Shown piece by piece: positions 7,522 through 16,788 of a DNA stretch of 64,000 nt; position 1 is the first letter of the stretch, and each line of letters begins with the position of its first letter. The notes under the pieces were generated by a model. The model had not been told where the DNA came from and ran no database searches. It saw nothing but the letters and a program-made list of their open reading frames with translations. Source of the DNA: Thiocystis violacea (lineage in GTDB: Bacteria > Pseudomonadota > Gammaproteobacteria > Chromatiales > Chromatiaceae); NCBI RefSeq assembly GCF_016583575.1, contig NZ_NRRG01000005.1, positions 1 through 64,000 on the forward strand, read 5' to 3'. The position numbers were made by a program, and so were the translations under genes.

Positions 7522-9164
7522 ATACAGACGCAAGTCTCACGAAAGCGGGCGCTCCGCGCGGTTGGCTGCACGCGATGCGGGCGGTGATGACCTCGCCGCT
7601 GCTGCTCGCTCTGGTGATCGCCCTGAGCTTTTTCTGGTCGTTGGGGTCCATGCCGCTCTACGACCTGGACGAGGGCGCCTTCACCGAGGCGACCCGCGAG
7701 ATGCTGGCGAGCGGCAACTTCATCACCCCGCATAAGGACGGCGAGCCGCGCTACGACAAGCCGGCGCTCATCTACTGGCTGCAAGGCGGTTCCACCCAGG
7801 TGCTTGGGTTCAACGAATTCGCGTTGCGCCTGCCTTCCGCGCTGGCCGCGACCCTGTGGGTGATGGCGCTCTGGCTGTTCGTGCGCGAGCGGTTGGACGC
7901 GCCGACCGCGACCGTCGCCGGTCTGGTGATGGCGCTGAGTCTTCAGGTGTCGCTGATCGGTAAGGCGGCGGTCGCCGATGCCCTGCTCAATCTCTTCATT
8001 GTCCTGACCTTTTTCGAGATCTACCGCTTCTATCTCAACCCCGATCCCAAGGCCAATCGGGGCGCGATTCTCCGCGCCTATCTCTGGATGGGGCTCGGCT
8101 TTCTGACCAAGGGGCCGGTCGCGGTCTTCTTTCCGCTGGTGGTCAGCTTTCTGTTCTTTCTCTCCGGGATCCGCTGGTCGAAACCGAGCCTCCTGGCCTT
8201 CGGGCGCTGGTTCAAGGCGGCGTTCGACCCGCTTGGCTGGCTGGTCTTCCTGCTGGTGGCCGGTCCCTGGTATCTGGCGATCTATCTGGACAATGGCGCG
8301 GGCTTCTTCCGGAGCTTCTTCCTCGATCACAATCTCGGGCGCTTCGGCGACGCCATGCATGGTCACGGCGGATTTCCCGGCTATTACCTGGTGATCCTGC
8401 TCCTGATCCTCTTGCCCTTCACCGGCTGGCTGCTGAATCTGGTGAAGAGCTACCGCTCGGCCTGGTCGGATCCGCTGGATCGCTTCCTCTGGATCTGGTT
8501 CCTGGTGGTGATCCTTTTCTTCTCCTTCTCCGGAACCAAGCTGCCGCACTATCTGCTCTATGGCGCGACGCCGCTGTTCATCCTCATGGCGCGCCATCGT
8601 GATGCTCTGACCAATCGCTGGCTGGCGTTCGCGCCGCCCCTGATCTTTTTCGCTCTGCTGGTGGCGCTACCCTTCATTCTCGACGTCGCCATGGTGCTGG
8701 CCAAGAAGCCCTATGACGCCATCCTGCTTGAGGAAGGTCGGATCGCGATCGATCGGGAATACGGCGTCGTCGCCCTGGCCGGCTTCTTTCTCACGGTCCT
8801 GCTGTTCTGGTGGTCCAGGCCGGCGCTCTGGCCGCGTCTGGTACTGGTGGGGATCATCCAGACCCTGGTGGTCTACGGCGCCCTGGCGCCGCGCGTGCTC
8901 GATACCATGCAGGGGCCGGTCAAGGAGGCGGCGCTCTTGGCCAAGCGAATGGATCTGCCGACCGTCGTCTACCGGACCTCGATGCCGAGCTTCAGCGTCT
9001 ATCGCGAGGCCATCACGCCGAGCCGTGTGCCGCGACCCGGCGAACTGGTCTTCCTGCGGGTCGATAAGCTGGAGCAACTGACCAGGGACAACCCTGGGTT
9101 GAACCTTGAGCTGGCCTATCATCGCGGCCCGGTGGCCCTGTTGCGGGCGCGGCCGGCCGAATGA
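7518..9164 (+). CDS. ArnT/PMT-like membrane glycosyltransferase (GT-C fold)
   Basis: The 548-residue protein has about 12 hydrophobic segments and the GT83/PMT-type first periplasmic loop (LYDLDEGAFTEATREML, then HKDGEPRYDKPALIYW), which carries the catalytic acidic residue. Such enzymes move a sugar from undecaprenyl phosphate to a lipid, for example aminoarabinose to lipid A, or to a protein. It overlaps the upstream GT2 gene and the downstream PAP2 gene by 4 bases each (ATGA), so the three are translationally coupled. The acceptor cannot be read from sequence; lipid A or a surface glycan is likely. Confidence 0.85.
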   Translation: MNTDASLTKAGAPRGWLHAMRAVMTSPLLLALVIALSFFWSLGSMPLYDLDEGAFTEATREMLASGNFITPHKDGEPRYDKPALIYWLQGGSTQVLGFNEFALRLPSALAATLWVMALWLFVRERLDAPTATVAGLVMALSLQVSLIGKAAVADALLNLFIVLTFFEIYRFYLNPDPKANRGAILRAYLWMGLGFLTKGPVAVFFPLVVSFLFFLSGIRWSKPSLLAFGRWFKAAFDPLGWLVFLLVAGPWYLAIYLDNGAGFFRSFFLDHNLGRFGDAMHGHGGFPGYYLVILLLILLPFTGWLLNLVKSYRSAWSDPLDRFLWIWFLVVILFFSFSGTKLPHYLLYGATPLFILMARHRDALTNRWLAFAPPLIFFALLVALPFILDVAMVLAKKPYDAILLEEGRIAIDREYGVVALAGFFLTVLLFWWSRPALWPRLVLVGIIQTLVVYGALAPRVLDTMQGPVKEAALLAKRMDLPTVVYRTSMPSFSVYREAITPSRVPRPGELVFLRVDKLEQLTRDNPGLNLELAYHRGPVALLRARPAE

Positions 9165-10069
9165 TGGGGAACTCCGAACGCGCGGGCCGGCTGTCGGAGG
9201 CTGCGTCAGATCTCGTCGTGCGGATCCGTCGCTGTGATTTCCGGCGCGCCTGGGGCGAGCGCCTGACGGCCGGAGCCGTCCGGACGCCCCTGGACGCGCC
9301 GGGCGGGGATCGCTGGCTGTTGAGCTGGGTCCTGGTGGGCGCGATCGTCGGGGCCAGTCTGTTTCTGGTCTGCGGCTATCACGCCGGTTTTCTGAGGCTT
9401 AACGCCCTCGCGGCCGAGGTTCCGGGCTGGATCTGGCCGTACCTCACGGTGCTGGGTGACGAGCGGGTGGCCTTCGCCCTGACCCTGTTCTTCTCGCTGC
9501 GTTATCCACGGCTGTTCTGGACGCTGATCCTGGCCGCCGTGATCGCGATCGCCATGGGTCGGGGCCTGAAGCTGCTCTTCGACGCGGCCCGACCACCGGC
9601 CGTGCTGGCGGCGGACCTCTTCAATCTGATCGGGCCGTCTCATCAGCGGGCCAGCTTTCCATCCGGTCACAGCCTGACGGCCGCGGTCTTCCTTGGTGTT
9701 CTGATCCATCAGGCGCGGTGGGTCGGGTGGCGGGCGCTCCTTACGCTGCTCGCGGTCCTGGTCGGGCTGAGCCGGGTCGCGGTCGGGGTGCATTGGCCGG
9801 TCGACGTGGCGGCGGGTCTGACGATCGGGGCGCTGGCCGCCTGGATCGGTGGACGACTGGCCGCGCGCTGGCCGGGGCCGGCGACCCATGTGGGCGTCCA
9901 CATGGGTTTCGTGCTGCTGGCCTCTCTCATGGCGCTCGGCCTGATCTTCGACGATGGCGGCTACTCGGAGGCGGCGTCCGCGCTGCGCCTGCTCGGGCTG
10001 GCCGCCATCGGGAGCGCCATCGGACACTACGTCCTGCCTCCGCTGAAAGCCGCTCGTCTGGGTGGCTGA
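9161..10069 (+). CDS. PAP2-family membrane phosphatase
   Basis: The 302-residue protein carries the three phosphatase motifs of the PAP2 superfamily: KLLFDAARPP (KX6RP), PSGHS, and SRVAVGVHWPVD (SRX5HX3D), set among membrane helices. Related enzymes dephosphorylate undecaprenyl pyrophosphate, phosphatidylglycerol phosphate or the lipid A 1-phosphate. Coupling to two polyprenol-sugar transferases suggests recycling of the undecaprenyl carrier or lipid A modification. The N-terminal 40 residues are polar and cytoplasmic; the start overlaps the previous stop. Confidence 0.85.
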   Translation: MMGNSERAGRLSEAASDLVVRIRRCDFRRAWGERLTAGAVRTPLDAPGGDRWLLSWVLVGAIVGASLFLVCGYHAGFLRLNALAAEVPGWIWPYLTVLGDERVAFALTLFFSLRYPRLFWTLILAAVIAIAMGRGLKLLFDAARPPAVLAADLFNLIGPSHQRASFPSGHSLTAAVFLGVLIHQARWVGWRALLTLLAVLVGLSRVAVGVHWPVDVAAGLTIGALAAWIGGRLAARWPGPATHVGVHMGFVLLASLMALGLIFDDGGYSEAASALRLLGLAAIGSAIGHYVLPPLKAARLGG

Positions 10070-10091
10070 CCCGGCCTCGGAGCGCGATTTT

Positions 10092-10139
10092 CCGCCCATC
10101 CTTCGACTGCTCGACAGGCTCACAGCTCAGGATGAACGG
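10092..10139. repeat. REP-like palindromic element between convergent genes
   Basis: The sequence runs CCTTCGAC, CGACAGGCTCA, CTCAGGATGAACGG. It is a variant of the dispersed CCTTCGACAGGCTCAGG-type repeat seen in many proteobacterial genomes, with partly duplicated arms. It lies between the PAP2 gene and the convergent cyclase gene and may act as a bidirectional transcription end. Confidence 0.5.
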
Positions 10140-10171
10140 AAAATCGGTAAAGTCTTTCCCTGAAATCCGCT

Positions 10172-11812
10172 TCAAGCGACCGGCCGGCGATCCATGGGCG
10201 GATCCGGGCCATGGAGGGCGTCGACTCGCTGGGACGGAGTTTCCCCGAAACCGCCGGCAATCTCGACGCGATTCCGTCCCCGATGCTTGGCCGCGTAGAG
10301 CGCCTGGTCGGCGTGTTGGATGAGCGATTCAAGGGTGTCGCCATGTTCCGGGTAGCTGGCGAGCCCCAGGGACAGGGTCGCGCGCAGGCTGAATTCGCCA
10401 AAGGGAACCACCAGCCCGGCGAACGCCCGCCGCAACTGCTCGGCGCGCTCGATCGCCGCGGGGAGCGGCAATTCGGCCAGCAGGAGCAGAAATTCCTCGC
10501 CGCCGATGCGACAGACGATGTCGACGGAGCGGGTCTGGGCACGCAATAGCTCGGCCAGCGCCACCAGTATGCGGTCGCCCCCTGGGTGTCCATAGGTGTC
10601 GTTGACGATCTTGAAATGATCGATGTCCAGCGCCGCGACGGTGAGCGCGAGGCCATTCTGTTGGACGCGCAGGAAGACGCGCGCGCCGGCGTCATCGAGG
10701 TAGCGTCGATTGTGCAGGCCGGTCAGTGGATCGAGCATGGCCAATTGCTCCAGCCGTGCCTGTTCCGCCTCCTTCTGGCGCATGTGCTCGCGAAGTTGTT
10801 GATAATCGCGCGCCGCCTGTTCGGCGCGCCGATGGTCGGCGGTGATGCGCCGGAGCTGATAGAGCACCGCGACGCTCAGCAGCATGACAACGGTTAGCAC
10901 GGAGAGCACCAAGCGCAGCACCGGATCCCTGGCCCGTCGCCATTCGGCCAGGACGTGCTCGTAGGGGATGTGGGTCGTCACCATGAAGGGGAAGCGGCGC
11001 GAGGCGCGATAGGCCCCCAGGGTCGGGCGTCCGGCCAGCGAGGCTTGGGTGAACGCGCCGATTTCGACGCGGGGCGGGATGCCGGACTGAAAGGCGATCG
11101 CGCCGGGCTCGACCAGGCCGGGCGGTCGTCCTGGGTCGGTGGTCAGCACCAGGGTAGCGTCGTAGCGGAAGACCTCGACGATACCGTGGAGATCCTCCAG
11201 GTTGCGCATGTACTGGTTGACGAAATAATCGACGTTGATCGCCGCCACCAGCCATTGCCTCCTTGGCCCATCGCCGATGGCCATGATGGCGGGCAGGAAG
11301 GTCCGCGCGGCTGGGTCGGTCCCGTTGGCGGCGATGGGCCGGCTGTCCCGAATATCCCGGCCTTCGCGCGGGCGGCCGAAGCGGAGCGCATCGCCGCTGG
11401 CGGCGAGTGGCGGTAGGACATCCTCGATCTCGATCCGGGCTCCCAGGTTGGCTGGATTCGAGCTGGCGATGAGGCGCCCATCGGCATCGGCCAGCGAGAG
11501 CGAGCGCAGATAGGGGGCGTGACGCACCGCGCGGACCAACTCGTCGGGTTTCTCCAGCACCTCATTCTCGATCAAGGCCCGCAGCGTCAGGTCGATCACA
11601 CCCAGGTTCTGCGTCAGAAAATCCTCGGCGGTGCGCGCGTGGATGGCGGCGAAGGCCCGCTGAATCTCCAGTCCGGCATGATAGGTCTGGGTCAGGTGCA
11701 GCAGGGTGCCAAGCGTGATGGTCACGAGGAGGGTGCCCAGAAAGATGGTCAGCCCGGCCTCGCGGGACAGATGAGTGCCGGCGGTTCGGGGCATCCGCGA
11801 GGCTCCCGACAC
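10172..11812 (-). CDS. Membrane-bound diguanylate cyclase with periplasmic sensor domain
   Basis: The 546-residue protein has an N-terminal membrane helix (LTIFLGTLLVTITLGTLLHL), a dCache-like periplasmic domain of about 250 residues, a second membrane helix (VLRLVLSVLTVVMLLSVAVLY), a coiled linker, and a GGDEF domain with LTGLHNRRYLDD and the active-site loop RIGGEEF. It should make cyclic di-GMP from two GTP. The RxxD inhibitory site is not obvious before the active loop. The solute-binding protein gene ends 5 bases upstream, so both are probably one transcript and may form a sensory pair. Confidence 0.9.
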   Translation of the reverse strand: MSGASRMPRTAGTHLSREAGLTIFLGTLLVTITLGTLLHLTQTYHAGLEIQRAFAAIHARTAEDFLTQNLGVIDLTLRALIENEVLEKPDELVRAVRHAPYLRSLSLADADGRLIASSNPANLGARIEIEDVLPPLAASGDALRFGRPREGRDIRDSRPIAANGTDPAARTFLPAIMAIGDGPRRQWLVAAINVDYFVNQYMRNLEDLHGIVEVFRYDATLVLTTDPGRPPGLVEPGAIAFQSGIPPRVEIGAFTQASLAGRPTLGAYRASRRFPFMVTTHIPYEHVLAEWRRARDPVLRLVLSVLTVVMLLSVAVLYQLRRITADHRRAEQAARDYQQLREHMRQKEAEQARLEQLAMLDPLTGLHNRRYLDDAGARVFLRVQQNGLALTVAALDIDHFKIVNDTYGHPGGDRILVALAELLRAQTRSVDIVCRIGGEEFLLLLAELPLPAAIERAEQLRRAFAGLVVPFGEFSLRATLSLGLASYPEHGDTLESLIQHADQALYAAKHRGRNRVEIAGGFGETPSQRVDALHGPDPPMDRRPVA

Positions 11813-11817
11813 GCCGC

Positions 11818-12651
11818 TCAGTCGCCGAGGACGACGATCGGTTCGAGCCCATGGTGCCTGGCCGCCGTCAGCAGACGGCCATCCTGGCGGATCTCGGCGA
11901 CGAAACGATCCATCCGCTCCAGCCAGGCCGGGTCTCCGGGGGCGACCGCGTAGGCGTAGGGCGTGAGGTGATAGGGTGTGGGCGCCGAGAGGAGTCGCGC
12001 CCAGTCGACGGTATCGAGCATGCGCCGGCCGTAGGGGTAATCCGTCATGAAGACATCGGCCCGACCGGATTCCACTTCCTGTTCGCGGGCTTGGGGTGTG
12101 TCGAGCACCAGCAAGGTGGCCGCCCTCAACTTCTGGCGCATGACCGGCTCGTGATAGGTGCCGCGCGCCACGGCGACGACGACGCCCGGCTGGTCGATAT
12201 CCTCCCAGGTTTGGATGTGGCGGTTGGAGCGCGTGGTGACGGCCTGGATGTCACTGCGCAAATGCGGGCGCGTGAAGCGCAGGGACTCGGCGCGCTCCGG
12301 CGTGATGCCGATGGCGAACATGGCGACGTCGCAACGGTCGTCGGTGAGATCCGCGATCAGTCTGGAGAAAGAGCTATCCACGAACCGCGCCTGAACACCC
12401 AGATCGCTAGCCAGCTCGCGCGCTAGGTCGATATCGATACCGGACAGCTCCAGGGTTCTCGGGTTGCGGAAGGTGATCCCGTAATAGTCCGGCCAGATGC
12501 AGACGCGCAGCTCCCCAGCGGCGGAGACGCGATCGAGACGCCCCTCCGCCTGGACGATGGAGGCCGCCAGACTCAGCGTGAACAGCAGGAGTCCGAGCGG
12601 GATAAGTCGCCCGCATGGGTTGGTGAACTGAAGCGGCGACATGGGTGGCAC
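11818..12651 (-). CDS. Periplasmic solute-binding protein, amino-acid type (family 3)
   Basis: The 277-residue protein has a signal peptide (LIPLGLLLFTLSLAASIVQA) and the SBP_bac_3 pattern: GELRVCIWPDYYGITFRNP, SGIDIDLARELASDLG, DVAMFAIGITPERAESLRFT. The family delivers polar amino acids to ABC importers or to receptors. No permease or ATPase gene lies nearby. Instead the next gene is a diguanylate cyclase, 5 bases away. The protein may therefore serve as a ligand sensor for c-di-GMP signalling rather than for uptake, which is inference. Confidence 0.85.
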   Translation of the reverse strand: MPPMSPLQFTNPCGRLIPLGLLLFTLSLAASIVQAEGRLDRVSAAGELRVCIWPDYYGITFRNPRTLELSGIDIDLARELASDLGVQARFVDSSFSRLIADLTDDRCDVAMFAIGITPERAESLRFTRPHLRSDIQAVTTRSNRHIQTWEDIDQPGVVVAVARGTYHEPVMRQKLRAATLLVLDTPQAREQEVESGRADVFMTDYPYGRRMLDTVDWARLLSAPTPYHLTPYAYAVAPGDPAWLERMDRFVAEIRQDGRLLTAARHHGLEPIVVLGD

Positions 12652-12802
12652 CCTGGATTGACGGATAAGGACGCGCGGGTTCCATTATCCAGGAAACGGT
12701 GGCTGAACGCTTCCGATGACCGCCTTCGACGAAAGCAGTTGATGGAGCGGACAATAAGTCGATATCCTGTTGCGCTGCACAATAGACTTGGTTCGTTGGA
12801 GC

Positions 12803-13186
12803 ATGCAAACATCCAGACCCGTTTTCCTGGAGCCGTGGCGCATCAAGCTGCCGCTTCCGGGCGTCGTTTCCATCCTGCATCGTGTCAGCGGGATTCTGTT
12901 GGTCCTGTCCATCCCATTCTCCGCTTACCTCTTTCATCAGGCGCTCTCGGGGCCGGAAGGGTTCGCCGCGACGGCCGCGTTGCTGGGCTCCTGGCCCGTT
13001 GAGCTGGCGCTCCTGCTCTTGCTCTGGAGCCTGCTCCATCACCTGCTGGCCGGCATCCGGCATCTGGCGCTCGACATGGGGTTTGGGTTGGATCGTCCCA
13101 TCGCCCGTAAGACGGCCAGGATCACTCTGATCGCGGTGCCGGTGCTGTTGATCCTCACGCTCGCCCTGGGAGGGCTGACCGCATGA
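12803..13186 (+). CDS. sdhC: Succinate dehydrogenase cytochrome b556 subunit
   Basis: The 127-residue protein has three membrane helices. Typical SdhC features are RPVFLEPWRIKLPLPGVVSILHRVSG, with the quinone-site Ser and Arg region, and HHLLAGIRHLALDMG with the haem-ligand His. Together with SdhD it anchors the enzyme and binds haem b and ubiquinone. The ATG at 12803 was chosen because family members begin with a short polar tail before RP; a TTG at 12770 would add 11 residues. It is the first gene of sdhCDAB, overlapping sdhD by 4 bases. Confidence 0.9.
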   Translation: MQTSRPVFLEPWRIKLPLPGVVSILHRVSGILLVLSIPFSAYLFHQALSGPEGFAATAALLGSWPVELALLLLLWSLLHHLLAGIRHLALDMGFGLDRPIARKTARITLIAVPVLLILTLALGGLTA

Positions 13187-13527
13187 GCCGCCAAGCCTCC
13201 GGACTCATGGCCTGGCTGATTCAACGCGCCACGGCCGTCTATCTCGCCTTTTTCCTGGTTTATGTCCTGATCCATTTCACGCTGAACGCGCCGGCCGATC
13301 ACGCGGCCCTGAGCGCCTGGGCGACCCGTCCCTGGGTGGCGCTGGGGCTGATGCTGTTCGTGCCGGTCCTGCTGGCGCACGCCTGGGTCGGCATCCGCGA
13401 CGTGCTGATCGACTATGTGCATGCGCTCGGCGCGCGCATCGGTCTTATGCTGCTGTTCGGCTTCGTCTTCATCGCCTCGGGGCTTTGGGCTCTCAAGGCG
13501 ATCATCACCGCTGGTCTCGGAGGCTAA
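13183..13527 (+). CDS. sdhD: Succinate dehydrogenase membrane anchor subunit
   Basis: The 114-residue protein has three membrane helices. Characteristic SdhD features are [21 protein letters not shown] near the N-terminus and [15 protein letters not shown] in helix two, with conserved His, Arg and Asp-Tyr for haem and quinone sites. It partners SdhC in the inner membrane. Its start overlaps the sdhC stop (ATGA), and sdhA follows after 7 bases. Confidence 0.9.
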   Translation: MSRQASGLMAWLIQRATAVYLAFFLVYVLIHFTLNAPADHAALSAWATRPWVALGLMLFVPVLLAHAWVGIRDVLIDYVHALGARIGLMLLFGFVFIASGLWALKAIITAGLGG

Positions 13528-13534
13528 CGCCCGC

Positions 13535-15298
13535 ATGAGTCTTCCAACACGCCATTTCGACGCGCTCATCATCGGCGCGGGCGGCGCGGGCCTGAATGCC
13601 GCCCTGCAACTGGCCAGCGCGGAGCTGCGCGTGGCCGTGGTCTCCAAGGTCTTTCCGACCCGCTCCCACACGGTGGCGGCGCAGGGCGGGGTGAACGCGG
13701 CGCTCGCCAACATGATGCCGGACTCCTGGCACTGGCATATGTTCGACACCGTCAAGGGGTCCGACTATCTGGGCGACCAGGACGCCATCGAGTTCATGTG
13801 CCGCGAGGCCATCCCGACGGTCTATGAGCTGGAGCACGCCGGCGTGCCCTTCTCGCGTCTGGACAACGGCAAGATCTATCAGCGCCCCTTCGGCGGTCAG
13901 AGCCAGAATTTCGGCGGCGATCAGGCGGCACGCACCTGCGCGGCGGCGGATCGCACCGGCCACGCCATCCTGCATACCCTCTATCAGCAGAACATCCGCG
14001 CCCGCACCCATTTCTTCGATGAGTTCTTCGCCATCGATCTGGTGCGCGATGCCGAGGGTGTCATCTGCGGCGCGCTGGTGCTGGAGATCGAGACCGGGGA
14101 GCCGCTGCTGATCGAGTCCAAGGCGACCCTGCTCGCCACCGGCGGCTGCGGTCAGGTCTTCCGCACCACATCCAACGCCCACATCAACACCGGCGACGGC
14201 ACGGCGATGGCGCTGCGCGCCGGCATCCCGCTGATGGACATGGAGTTCTTCCAGTTCCATCCGACCGGCATCGCCGGCAAGGGGATGCTGATCACCGAGG
14301 GCACGCGCGGGGAGGGCGGTTATCTGATCAACAAGGACGGCGAGCGCTTCATGGAGCGCTACGCCCCGCGCGCCAAGGATCTGGCCAGTCGCGACGTGGT
14401 CTCGCGCGCCATCGTCACCGAGGTCAAGGAGGGTCGCGGCTGCGGCGAGCATGGCGATTACGTCATGCTCAAGCTCGATCATCTGGGCGAGGCGGTGATC
14501 TCCAAGCGGCTTCCGGGTATCCGCGAGTCGAGCAAGATCTTCGCCGGCTGCGATCCGGTCATCGAACCGATCCCGGTCTTCCCGACCGCGCATTACGCCA
14601 TGGGCGGCATCCCGACCGACCGCTTCGGCCGTGTCGCCATGCCGGCCGGTCATGGCTCCGAGGAGGTCGTGGCCGGGCTCTACGCCGCCGGCGAATGCGC
14701 CTGCGCCTCGGTCCACGGGGCCAACCGGCTGGGCGGCAATTCGCTGCTGGATATCCTGGTATTCGGACGTCTAGCGGGGAAGGACATCATCGACTTCGTG
14801 CGCGAGAACCCCTACCAGCGGACCGCCGACTCGGCGAGCCTGGACTGGGCGATGGCGCGACTCAGCCGTTGGGACCAGAAGGGCCAGGGTATCCCGGTCC
14901 AGGAACTGCGCGCCGAATTCCGCAAGTGCATGGAGGATCACGCCGGCGTCTTCCGCACCGAGGCGATCATGTCCGAGGGCGTCGAGAAGCTGCGCGAGAT
15001 CCGCGCCCGGCTGCCCGAGGCGCGCCTGACCGATCATTCCAAGGTCTTCAACACCGCGCGCATCGAGGCGCTGGAACTGGAGAACATGGTCGATGTCGGC
15101 TTCTCCATCGCGGTCTCCGCGCTGCATCGTCAGGAGAGCCGAGGCGCGCATTCGCGTCCCGACCATCCCGAGCGCGACGATCAGTCCTGGCTCAAGCACA
15201 GTCTCTACTACCAGGACGGCGATCGCATGGACTACAAGCCGGTGCGCACCAAGCCCCTGACGGTCGAATCCTTCCCGCCGAAGGAGCGAGTCTACTAA
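13535..15298 (+). CDS. sdhA: Succinate dehydrogenase flavoprotein subunit
   Basis: The 587-residue length is typical. An FAD-binding Rossmann motif ([18 protein letters not shown]) opens the protein. [15 protein letters not shown] carries the His that binds FAD covalently, and [11 protein letters not shown] plus the Arg/His residues near SRDVVSRAI form the succinate site. The enzyme oxidises succinate to fumarate in the TCA cycle, facing the cytoplasm. The start at [12 protein letters not shown] was chosen over the longer frame because the FAD motif must lie near the N-terminus. TAA and the sdhB ATG share a base. Confidence 0.97.
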   Translation: MSLPTRHFDALIIGAGGAGLNAALQLASAELRVAVVSKVFPTRSHTVAAQGGVNAALANMMPDSWHWHMFDTVKGSDYLGDQDAIEFMCREAIPTVYELEHAGVPFSRLDNGKIYQRPFGGQSQNFGGDQAARTCAAADRTGHAILHTLYQQNIRARTHFFDEFFAIDLVRDAEGVICGALVLEIETGEPLLIESKATLLATGGCGQVFRTTSNAHINTGDGTAMALRAGIPLMDMEFFQFHPTGIAGKGMLITEGTRGEGGYLINKDGERFMERYAPRAKDLASRDVVSRAIVTEVKEGRGCGEHGDYVMLKLDHLGEAVISKRLPGIRESSKIFAGCDPVIEPIPVFPTAHYAMGGIPTDRFGRVAMPAGHGSEEVVAGLYAAGECACASVHGANRLGGNSLLDILVFGRLAGKDIIDFVRENPYQRTADSASLDWAMARLSRWDQKGQGIPVQELRAEFRKCMEDHAGVFRTEAIMSEGVEKLREIRARLPEARLTDHSKVFNTARIEALELENMVDVGFSIAVSALHRQESRGAHSRPDHPERDDQSWLKHSLYYQDGDRMDYKPVRTKPLTVESFPPKERVY

Positions 15299-15990
15299 TG
15301 AGAATCAGCGTCTACCGCTTCAATCCGGACACCGACACCAAGCCCCGGATGCAGGACTACGAGGTCAAGACCTTCCAGGGCATGATGCTGCGCGATGCCC
15401 TGCTGGAGGTGAAGAAGCAGGACGAGTCCTTCAGCTTCCGTCACTCCTGCGGCGAGGGTGTCTGCGGATCCGACGGTGTCAACGCCAACGGGACGAACGT
15501 GCTCGCCTGCATCACCCCGATCAGCGAGCTGAAGACGCCGATCCAGGTACGTCCGCTGCCGGGCCGTCCGGTCATCCGCGATCTGGTCGTCGACATGACC
15601 CAGTTCTACGAGCAATACCGCGCGGTCAAGCCCTATCTGGTGCGCAAGGATCCGCTGCCCGAGCAGGAGATCCCGCAATCCCCGGCCGATCGCGACAAGC
15701 TGGATGGACTCTACGAGTGCATCCTGTGCGGCTGCTGTTCCACCGCCTGCCCGTCTTTCTGGTGGAACCCGGACAAGTTCCACGGACCGGCCGCGCTGCT
15801 GCAATCCTGGCGCTTCCTGGCCGACAGCCGCGATCAGGCGACCGAGGAGCGTCTCGATGCCCTGGAAGGGCCGTACAAGCTGTTCCGCTGTCACAGCATC
15901 ATGAACTGCGTCGAGGTCTGTCCCAAGGGGCTGAATCCCACGCGCGCCATCGGCCATATCAAGGAACTGATGCTCGACAAGGGGCTTTAG
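15298..15990 (+). CDS. sdhB: Succinate dehydrogenase iron-sulfur subunit
   Basis: The 230-residue protein has a 2Fe-2S ferredoxin domain (SCGEGVCGSDGVNANG). A C-terminal domain with CILCGCCSTACPSFWW and CHSIMNCVEVCPKGLNP holds the 4Fe-4S and 3Fe-4S clusters. It relays electrons from SdhA to the quinone site. ATG overlaps the sdhA stop by one base; a much longer open frame upstream is only a shadow of sdhA. sdhE follows directly. Confidence 0.97.
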   Translation: MRISVYRFNPDTDTKPRMQDYEVKTFQGMMLRDALLEVKKQDESFSFRHSCGEGVCGSDGVNANGTNVLACITPISELKTPIQVRPLPGRPVIRDLVVDMTQFYEQYRAVKPYLVRKDPLPEQEIPQSPADRDKLDGLYECILCGCCSTACPSFWWNPDKFHGPAALLQSWRFLADSRDQATEERLDALEGPYKLFRCHSIMNCVEVCPKGLNPTRAIGHIKELMLDKGL

Positions 15991-15991
15991 G

Positions 15992-16273
15992 ATGGACCCG
16001 CTCGTAGCGGACGATGAGCAGGAGATCCGGCGGCTGCGCTGGCAATGCCGGCGCGGGATGCTGGAACTGGACCATCTGCTCGACCGCTTTCTCGATCTCG
16101 GTTACGCCGATCTCACGACGGCAGAGCGGATCGGGTTCGTCGCCTTGCTGGGCGAGCAGGATCAGCGCCTGAGCGATTGGTTCATGGCGCGCGCCGAGCC
16201 GCCGGATCCGGGGATGCGCGCCCTGGTGGCGCGGATCCTGGAGGTCGTCCGCGAGCGTCCGCGCGGTGCCTGA
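15992..16273 (+). CDS. sdhE: FAD assembly factor SdhE
   Basis: The 93-residue protein carries the family signature RRGMLELDHLLDRF, which contacts the flavoprotein, followed by the usual five-helix pattern (LTTAERIGFVALLGEQDQRLSDWF). SdhE/Sdh5 promotes covalent FAD attachment to SdhA. Placement immediately after sdhB supports the call. The same protein is called CptB when paired with CptA/YgfX, which is the next gene. Confidence 0.92.
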   Translation: MDPLVADDEQEIRRLRWQCRRGMLELDHLLDRFLDLGYADLTTAERIGFVALLGEQDQRLSDWFMARAEPPDPGMRALVARILEVVRERPRGA

Positions 16274-16276
16274 CCG

Positions 16277-16741
16277 ATGGGCGACCATCGGGCCACCCCG
16301 CCGCTCGTCATCCATCCGCGACTCTCCAGGCGGCTCGCCATCCATGCCGCCTGGACCCATGGCCTGGCGTTCGCGGTCGCGACCGCGTTGCCGATCGGCC
16401 TCTTCGTGATTCCGCTGATGCTCGCGATCTCCGTCAGCGCGATCGAGGTGTTCCTGGTCAAGGTGCTGAGACGCGCGCCCTGGTCGATCCGCTCGGCGAC
16501 CTGGCGCTCGGATGGATCCTGGCTCCTGACCTTCGTCTCCGGCAAGGAACGCGAGGCCGAGCTCTCGCCCGCGACCTTCGTCGGTCTTCCGCTGATCGTG
16601 CTCAATTTCCGTCTCGGCCGGCGGCGCCGATGCGCGCTCCCGCTCTGTTCCGATGCGCTCGACGCCGATTCGTCGCGACGCTTGCGCCAACGCCTGCGTA
16701 TCGAGGGCGGGCGCCGGGCATTGACGCCGGAGGCCGGTTGA
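16277..16741 (+). CDS. YgfX/CptA-like membrane protein
   Basis: The 154-residue protein has two adjacent hydrophobic helices (about 27-62) and a polar C-terminal half with the WRSDGSWLLTF pattern typical of YgfX. In E. coli, YgfX (CptA) is a membrane protein encoded with SdhE and reported as a toxin acting on cytoskeletal proteins. Its position 3 bases after sdhE matches that arrangement. Sequence conservation in this family is low, so the call rests on topology, the short Trp-rich motif and context. Confidence 0.7.
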   Translation: MGDHRATPPLVIHPRLSRRLAIHAAWTHGLAFAVATALPIGLFVIPLMLAISVSAIEVFLVKVLRRAPWSIRSATWRSDGSWLLTFVSGKEREAELSPATFVGLPLIVLNFRLGRRRRCALPLCSDALDADSSRRLRQRLRIEGGRRALTPEAG

Positions 16742-16788
16742 ATCGGATACACTGAGTCCAGGTCTCGAACATCAGGAGTGGACGTGCG

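Noticed and set aside
14695-15297. N-terminal extension of SdhB
   Set aside because: The upstream part is the shifted-frame shadow of sdhA; the family starts at MRISVYRF with 230 residues.
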